In this document: piece by piece, positions 1-4,295 of the stretch
Layout of the letters: every line of letters begins with the position of its first letter
How positions within the stretch are numbered: position 1 is the first letter of the stretch
NCBI GenBank assembly: GCA_013042035.1
Contig: JABDQX010000243.1
Location: 1 to 6,637, forward strand
From: Gammaproteobacteria bacterium
Lineage (GTDB): Bacteria; Pseudomonadota; Gammaproteobacteria; HK1
Direction of reading: 5' to 3'
DNA: 6,637 bases
Made by a program: the position numbers and the translations under genes
The notes under the pieces: generated by a model
Told to the model about the DNA's origin: nothing
The model's database searches: none
Seen by the model: the letters and a program-made list of their open reading frames with translations, nothing else

Positions 1-1
1 G

Positions 2-646
2 GCGGGAGTCAGTCGGATCAACGTCAGTCTCGATACATTGAAAACAGATCGATTCCGTAACGTTACCGGCGGGAATCTCGAAGATGTATTGGCCGGGCTT
101 ATGGCCGCCGCCGCCGCCGGTTTCGACCCAATCAAGATCAACATGGTCGCCTTGAAAGAGCAAAATGACGACGAATTCGAGGATATGGTCGCATTTTGCC
201 TCGAAAACAACTTCACACTCCGATTTATCGAGGCCATGCCCATCGGGCGCCCGGGTTGCGGGATCCGGGGCCATTATTTGGATCTCGGGCAAGTAAAGGC
301 GCAATTGGCGCAAAAATTCGAACTCATACCCGATGTCGTAACCGGTGGAGGACCCGCCCGCTACTTCAAGATTGCCGGAACAAAACTGCGTATCGGTTTT
401 ATTACACCGATTTCACAGCATTTTTGCGAAACGTGTAACCGGGTACGCCTGTCGGTCAATGGCACATTATATCTTTGCCTTGGACAAAATCATCGCTACG
501 ATCTACAGCCATTGCTGCGAAATGGCGCCGATGATGATGCGCTGGCAGCAGCGATTTCCGACGCACTGGCGTTAAAACCGGCATGCCATGAATTCAGTGA
601 AAAACCTCATCAGGTAACGCGCTTGATGTCGGTAACGGGGGGGTGA
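2..646 (+). CDS. moaA: GTP 3',8-cyclase MoaA, 3' part (5' end outside window)
   Basis: MoaA is a radical-SAM enzyme that turns GTP into 3',8-cyclo-7,8-dihydro-GTP, the first step of molybdenum cofactor synthesis in the cytoplasm. The frame is open from base 2, giving 215 of the usual 320-340 residues. The N-terminal CxxxCxxC cluster that binds SAM therefore lies upstream of the window. Visible family marks are the strand INVSLDTL at the start, RFIEAMPIG, and the C-terminal 4Fe-4S site FCETCNRVRL, where the cysteines follow the C-x2-C-x13-C spacing (about 427-478). The protein ends in the double glycine (SVTGG) that reaches into the active site in known MoaA proteins. The segment LYLCLGQNHRYDLQPLL resembles the beta/gammaproteobacterial version. 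The TTG at 38 is an internal leucine codon, not a start. coaE follows after 4 bases, so the two are probably co-transcribed. Confidence 0.97.
   Translation, partial: AGVSRINVSLDTLKTDRFRNVTGGNLEDVLAGLMAAAAAGFDPIKINMVALKEQNDDEFEDMVAFCLENNFTLRFIEAMPIGRPGCGIRGHYLDLGQVKAQLAQKFELIPDVVTGGGPARYFKIAGTKLRIGFITPISQHFCETCNRVRLSVNGTLYLCLGQNHRYDLQPLLRNGADDDALAAAISDALALKPACHEFSEKPHQVTRLMSVTGG
638..646 (+). promoter_or_regulatory. Ribosome binding site of coaE over the moaA stop codon
   Basis: GGGGGGTGA can pair along its full length with the 3' end of 16S rRNA if two G-U wobbles are allowed. It lies 4 bases before the coaE ATG at 651. The GGAG at 647-650 touches the ATG and is too close to act as the site. 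The same bases encode the last two glycines and the stop of moaA, which suggests translational coupling. Confidence 0.6.
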
Positions 647-650
647 GGAG

Positions 651-1379
651 ATGTCACGTCTCATCATCGGTCTTACAGGGGGTATTGCCTCGGGGAAAAC
701 GACAGCGGCACGCATATTGGCAGAGCAAGGTGTGCCGGTTATCGACGCCGACGAGGTGGCGCGGGAACTTGTCGAACCGGGAGAGGCGGCCCTGGATGAA
801 ATCATAGCCGCGTTCGGCACCGGTATCCTCGACGCAACGGCCAGACTGGATCGCAGCGCTTTGCGCGCACGCGTTTTTTCCGTTCCCGCTGATCGCAAGC
901 GGCTAGAACGGATCCTGCACCCTCGCATCCAACAAGAGATGTTTCGGCGCTCTGATGCCGCCGTCGGCCCGTATTGCGTATTGGCGATCCCTTTACTCCT
1001 GGAAACCGGGAAAAAAGGTTTTACCGCCGAAGAAAATACAGCGGGGAATTCGCGTACCGATGATGCGGGAAACCCCGTCCAGGGGGATGCCACCGAACGC
1101 GGCACGAGAATACTCGTCGTCGATACCCCCATCGAACAACAGATTCAACGCGCATGTCAGCGAGATGGCGCCTCCCGTGCCACCGTCAAGGCGATTATTC
1201 TTGCCCAGGCAAGTCGAGACGAGCGTCTGGCCGCGGCGCACGATGTAATTACCAACGACACAGATGTCGAATACCTTCGCGCCCAGGTGATGGCCCTCCA
1301 TGGTCAGTACCAAAAGATGGCGGATAACCTTTCATTGGGTTACCCTGCAATGAATGGTTTGCCACGGCGCGGAAAGTAA
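651..1379 (+). CDS. coaE: Dephospho-CoA kinase with an internal insertion
   Basis: CoaE phosphorylates the 3'-hydroxyl of the ribose in dephospho-CoA using ATP, the last step of coenzyme A synthesis in the cytoplasm. The P-loop GGIASGKT is at residues 10-17. It is followed by the family motif IDADEVAREL (31-40), the LHPRIQ segment (89-94), the IPLLLETG core strand (113-120), ILVVDTP (154-160) and QRDGASRATVKAIILAQAS (170-188), which corresponds to the adenine-binding and lid region. At 242 residues it is longer than the usual 200-210. The excess has two parts: about 31 hydrophilic residues at 121-151, between the core strand and ILVVDTP, and a tail of about 15 residues. The frame stays open and all core motifs survive, so I expect an active enzyme. 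The ATG at 651 starts directly before the first beta strand, as in the family. Confidence 0.96.
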   Translation: MSRLIIGLTGGIASGKTTAARILAEQGVPVIDADEVARELVEPGEAALDEIIAAFGTGILDATARLDRSALRARVFSVPADRKRLERILHPRIQQEMFRRSDAAVGPYCVLAIPLLLETGKKGFTAEENTAGNSRTDDAGNPVQGDATERGTRILVVDTPIEQQIQRACQRDGASRATVKAIILAQASRDERLAAAHDVITNDTDVEYLRAQVMALHGQYQKMADNLSLGYPAMNGLPRRGK

Positions 1380-1485
1380 TCGAAAATTGCAACGTGAGTC
1401 TTTTCTCGCAAAAATTTTAACAAAATGACAAAGAAATCCTTGTGGATCATTTTTTGATCCGGCCATGTCGAGTTGGGGTAGGCTT
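1380..1485. other. AT-rich spacer between coaE and zapD
   Basis: This is the only gap of note within the + strand gene cluster. It holds a short palindromic run AAAATTTT (1411-1418) and a 17-base inverted repeat, GGATCA-TTTTT-TGATCC (1444-1460). A promoter for zapD-cnoX could lie here. The best pair I can find, TTGCAA (1387-1392) and AAAAAT (1410-1415) spaced 17 bases apart, matches the consensus at only 4 of 6 positions each. No tRNA or small ORF is apparent. Confidence 0.4.
1444..1460. repeat. Short inverted repeat upstream of zapD
   Basis: GGATCA (1444-1449) and TGATCC (1455-1460) form a perfect 6-base stem around a five-T loop. No run of T follows on the + strand, so it does not look like a standard intrinsic terminator for coaE. 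It lies 5 to 26 bases before the two candidate zapD starts, so it could be an operator or a weak leader hairpin, or it may have no role. Confidence 0.35.
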
Positions 1486-2285
1486 GTGTCACATAATCAA
1501 AACAACGTAATGTTTTACGAGCATCCGCTAAATGAGCGAATGCGGGCTTTCTTACGGCTTGAACACCTCTTCCGGCGATTCGAGCACCAAATCGCCCAAT
1601 GCGATGAGAGCAAGAGCGATGATGTGTGGTTCAGTCGAATTGGCGTGGAAAGTATCATCGATATACTAACCATCCTGGGACGGATGGATATCCGCTCGGA
1701 GCTGGCCAAGGAACTGGAACGGCAGACAGCAACCTTTGAAATCTTGCTTACAATCCTAATGTGGATTCAGACATGCTTGCCGAGATCCTTACCATGCTCA
1801 GGCATTCCCTGAATGTTGTAAGGTCCATGGAATCGGTGCCGGGCGCGGAATTGCAACAAAATGTCCTGCTAAATACCGTACGGCAACGAAACAGTATTCC
1901 GGCCGGTACCTGTGGCTTCGATATACCCAGCTTCGATTACTGGCTCAAAGGCTCTCCGGCCAGGCGCAAAAATGATCTGATGGTGTGGTACTCCGTATTC
2001 GATGTCATCCGCGAGGGAATATCACTGTGCCTTCGGCTACTACGGGAAAGCGCCACAATGACAGGGGAGCAGGCCACCGCTGGTTTCTTCCAGCGAGTCG
2101 TGGAAAAAGGGATCCCGTTACAGCTTCTGCGCGTTGTCCTGCCGGAAGGAATGCCGTGGTATCCGGAGATTAGTGCCGGTCGGCATCGGTTTACCATTCG
2201 TTTCATGGTGGGCGCCGCCATGGAAGATCGGCCAACTCAAACCGAAGAAGATGTGAAATTCCAGTTGCTCTATTGCGCGATATGA
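1486..2285 (+). pseudogene. zapD: Cell division protein ZapD, split by a -1 frameshift
   Basis: ZapD binds FtsZ at mid-cell and bundles its filaments in the division ring. The first part (1486-1740) carries the family start FYEHPLNERMRAFLRLEHLF. The second (1740-2282, other frame) carries RQRNSIPAGTCGFDIPSFDYWL, LLRESA and HRFTIRFM, all close to E. coli ZapD. The frames join without loss as ATFE|NLAYNPNVDSDMLAE if one A is restored to the GAAATC run at 1738-1743. The full product would be about 266 residues, against 247 in E. coli. Uncorrected, the first frame stops at 1810-1812. No slippery heptamer suited to programmed frameshifting is seen. I prefer the GTG at 1486: it follows GGGGTAGG (1475-1482) and gives a normal N-terminus. 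The ATG at 1465 is the alternative. The gene sits behind coaE as in E. coli and overlaps cnoX by four bases. It is either a true pseudogene or a one-base sequence error; I lean towards error, because the rest of the protein is well conserved. Confidence 0.92.
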
Positions 2286-3148
2286 GTACTTCAACATACG
2301 TTTTCGACGTCGACGAACAAAACTTCCCGGAGATCGTACTGGGAAATTCAGAGCGAGTTCCCGTGCTGGTGGATTTCTGGGCGGGGTGGTGCGCGCCGTG
2401 CAAAATGCTGGCGCCGATACTGGACAAACTTGCCGATGAGTTTGCCGGCGCATTCATCGTGGCGAAGGTCGATACCGATGAGCAGCGACAGCTTGCCGCG
2501 CAATATGGCGTTCAAAGCCTTCCCACGGTCAAGGTATTTCGCAACGGAACCGTTGTGGATGAGTTTCTCGGCGCACAACCGGAAGGTTCAATCCGGCAGG
2601 TTCTCGATCGCCATGTGGAGCGCGAATCCGATCGTGTACGTACCCAGGCGATGTCCGTGCATGGACAAGGTAAAACGAAAGAGGCCGTCGAACTTCTACG
2701 CGGCGCCCTCGCTTCGGATCCGGCCAACGAGCGTGTGTCCCTGGATCTTATCCGGTTACTGTTGGCGCAAGGGCAGTTTGCCGAGGTGGAAACGCTTTTA
2801 CATGGGTTTCCCACCAACCGCCAGATGGATGCCGACATCACGGAAATCCGAACGCAACTGAAATTCTCACGCATCGCCGACGCCGCCTCACCGACAGCGG
2901 AACTTGAAGACGCGATTGCGAAGGCCCCGGATAACTGCGAAGCCCGTTACCAACTTGGCGCGCGCAAGCTAATGGAAGGCGATTACGAGACAGCCATGGG
3001 CCATTTCCTGGAAATCATGCGCCGGGATCGGCGCTTCGAGGATGATGCCGGACGCAAGGGACTGGTGGATGCCTTCGCACTGATGGGTGATGGCAATCCT
3101 TCGCTGGTGGGCCGCTATCGGTCGCTGATGTCGTCTACGTTGTACTGA
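2282..3148 (+). CDS. cnoX: CnoX/YbbN-type chaperedoxin: thioredoxin domain plus TPR-like repeats
   Basis: CnoX proteins are cytoplasmic holdases that protect unfolded clients from aggregation and oxidation and pass them to refolding chaperones such as GroEL. Residues 1-115 are a thioredoxin fold with the active site WCAPC (36-40) and the cis-proline in SLPTVKVF (P81). Residues 116-288 form TPR-like helices and end in YRSLMSSTLY, close to the E. coli YbbN end. At 288 residues the length matches the family (284 in E. coli). E. coli CnoX lacks the first cysteine, while this protein keeps both, so disulfide reductase activity is expected, as in Caulobacter CnoX. The start is the ATG overlapping the zapD stop (ATGA); the in-frame TTG at 2273 is less likely. 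No clear Shine-Dalgarno precedes it, so translation probably depends on ribosomes finishing zapD. The 3' end overlaps the convergent AlbA_2 gene by 14 bases. Confidence 0.92.
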   Translation: MSTSTYVFDVDEQNFPEIVLGNSERVPVLVDFWAGWCAPCKMLAPILDKLADEFAGAFIVAKVDTDEQRQLAAQYGVQSLPTVKVFRNGTVVDEFLGAQPEGSIRQVLDRHVERESDRVRTQAMSVHGQGKTKEAVELLRGALASDPANERVSLDLIRLLLAQGQFAEVETLLHGFPTNRQMDADITEIRTQLKFSRIADAASPTAELEDAIAKAPDNCEARYQLGARKLMEGDYETAMGHFLEIMRRDRRFEDDAGRKGLVDAFALMGDGNPSLVGRYRSLMSSTLY

Positions 3149-4295
3149 CTCGCCGAACCGTAACAACAAATCGATTCCCTTCCCTGTCGTCTTCAAAATC
3201 GATATCCGCGTATGCCTTCAAAGCACGGATAATGCCGCTGCCGATGCCCCGATAGGGAAGGATTTTCGTGGCGTAGGACGCCAGGATCGGGTTTCGGATA
3301 TTCGAGTTCCCCAGCTTGATGTTTTCAACGGTCAAATTATTCGGCAGGTGTCCCGGACTGACAATCTCCACCCGATCGGAAAAAACGAAGATCTTTATCG
3401 GTGCGGAAACAAAATAGTCCCGGTGGATGAGGGCATTGGCAATCAGCTCTTCCAAGGCGACCCGGGGGATTTCCGGCCTGCCGGGGGCGTTGACGCCCTG
3501 ATCGCCCTGGAGGTGGCGGATATTGCCCAGCACGAAGCCGAGGCTTTGGTGGAAGCTATCGGCAATCTTTCCGGTGATATCCCGGCTATCCAGGTAATCG
3601 GTTTCATGGATTTCACTGCCGGGAAAGGCGATGGCCTTGGTAATGAAGGCGGGCAGTCTGAGGTTAGGGTTTTTGGCGAACAGCAGCGCCCCACTGATAT
3701 TGAAGGCGCCGTCTTTCATCAGGTTCATGTTTTCCAGCAAAACCGGCAATGACAAATCCTGATTCTCATGTAACGATTCGGCGAAATTCCGATCGAAAAA
3801 CCCCTTGAAATAGTCCACATCCAGGTCGGCAACGGTCAATCCCGAGGCCGGCACTTCGTCCCCATGCACCAATCCGGCGCTTTGAAAAAGCCGCTGCATC
3901 TCCTCCCGAGAGGTCGCCTTGCGTTTGTCCGCGCCACTTTTAACCCAGATGGCGCCATTTTTGTCCATATACGGTTTGCTGACGCCGTTTGGTACACAGA
4001 CTCGCATCACCAATCCATCCGCCGTAGTAATGTTCTCGGTGTATGGATTGATGGGCGGTCTGACCTGCTGGGAGGCCGCGTTGGAGACGAGCTGATTGAG
4101 CCGCCCTATATCCTGCCGCGTCAATCCCACAAGGACACCATCGTCACCAACCCCGATGAAAAGATCCCCACCCCCGGCATTGCTGAAAGCCACCATCTCC
4201 TGACCCAAGGAGGTCTCGTTGGTTACATCCGCCTTGAACTGGCATTTGCCATCCTCGCCCCTGGCGATGATCTCCAGGAGTTCTAGGGTTTCCAA
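3135..4295 (-). CDS. AlbA_2 (Schlafen-type) domain and GHKL-type ATPase protein
   Basis: Residues 1 to about 135 match the AlbA_2 domain, seen in Schlafen-type RNA/DNA-binding or nuclease proteins. The marks are CQFKADV (18-24), the strand pair FSNAGGGDLFIGVGDDGVLVGL (37-58) and GAIWVKSGADKRKATSREE (114-132). Residues about 270-386 match the GHKL-type ATPase half common in this architecture. There LEELIANALIHRDY (281-294) holds the Asn of the N-box, IVSPGHLP (311-318) stands in the first glycine motif, and YRGIGSGI (348-355) in the second. Such proteins are often labelled transcriptional regulators or RecG-related ATP-binding proteins; their biochemistry is mostly unknown. The start is TTG at 4295: no in-frame ATG or GTG lies just upstream, and TGAGGT sits 7 bases before it. 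It overlaps the PHP-ATPase gene upstream by 13 bases, so the two are almost surely co-translated. The 386-residue frame is intact. Confidence 0.88.
   Translation of the reverse strand: METLELLEIIARGEDGKCQFKADVTNETSLGQEMVAFSNAGGGDLFIGVGDDGVLVGLTRQDIGRLNQLVSNAASQQVRPPINPYTENITTADGLVMRVCVPNGVSKPYMDKNGAIWVKSGADKRKATSREEMQRLFQSAGLVHGDEVPASGLTVADLDVDYFKGFFDRNFAESLHENQDLSLPVLLENMNLMKDGAFNISGALLFAKNPNLRLPAFITKAIAFPGSEIHETDYLDSRDITGKIADSFHQSLGFVLGNIRHLQGDQGVNAPGRPEIPRVALEELIANALIHRDYFVSAPIKIFVFSDRVEIVSPGHLPNNLTVENIKLGNSNIRNPILASYATKILPYRGIGSGIIRALKAYADIDFEDDREGNRFVVTVRRVSTT

Noticed and set aside
104..118. Five GCC triplets in a row in moaA as a functional repeat
   Set aside because: It encodes a short alanine run in a helix of MoaA. 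A five-unit triplet run in a GC-rich gene needs no special explanation.
572..1132. A long open frame on the - strand (186 codons) opposite the moaA end and coaE
   Set aside because: It lies fully against two well-recognised genes, its product is rich in Arg/Ser with no family resemblance, and it is best explained as a frame shadow of coaE.
1387..1415. TTGCAA and AAAAAT as a sigma-70 promoter for zapD
   Set aside because: Each box matches the consensus at only 4 of 6 positions in an AT-rich spacer, so I do not list it as a promoter.
1444..1460. Intrinsic terminator after coaE
   Set aside because: The stem is only 6 bases and is not followed by a T run on the + strand. The T run is in the loop.
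1732..1743. Programmed -1 ribosomal frameshift in zapD
   Set aside because: The zero-frame codons ACC TTT GAA ATC do not form a slippery heptamer and I see no strong downstream stem. Loss of one A is simpler.
3348..3752. A 134-codon + strand frame inside the AlbA_2 gene
   Set aside because: It has no recognisable domain and lies wholly opposite conserved AlbA_2-protein sequence.
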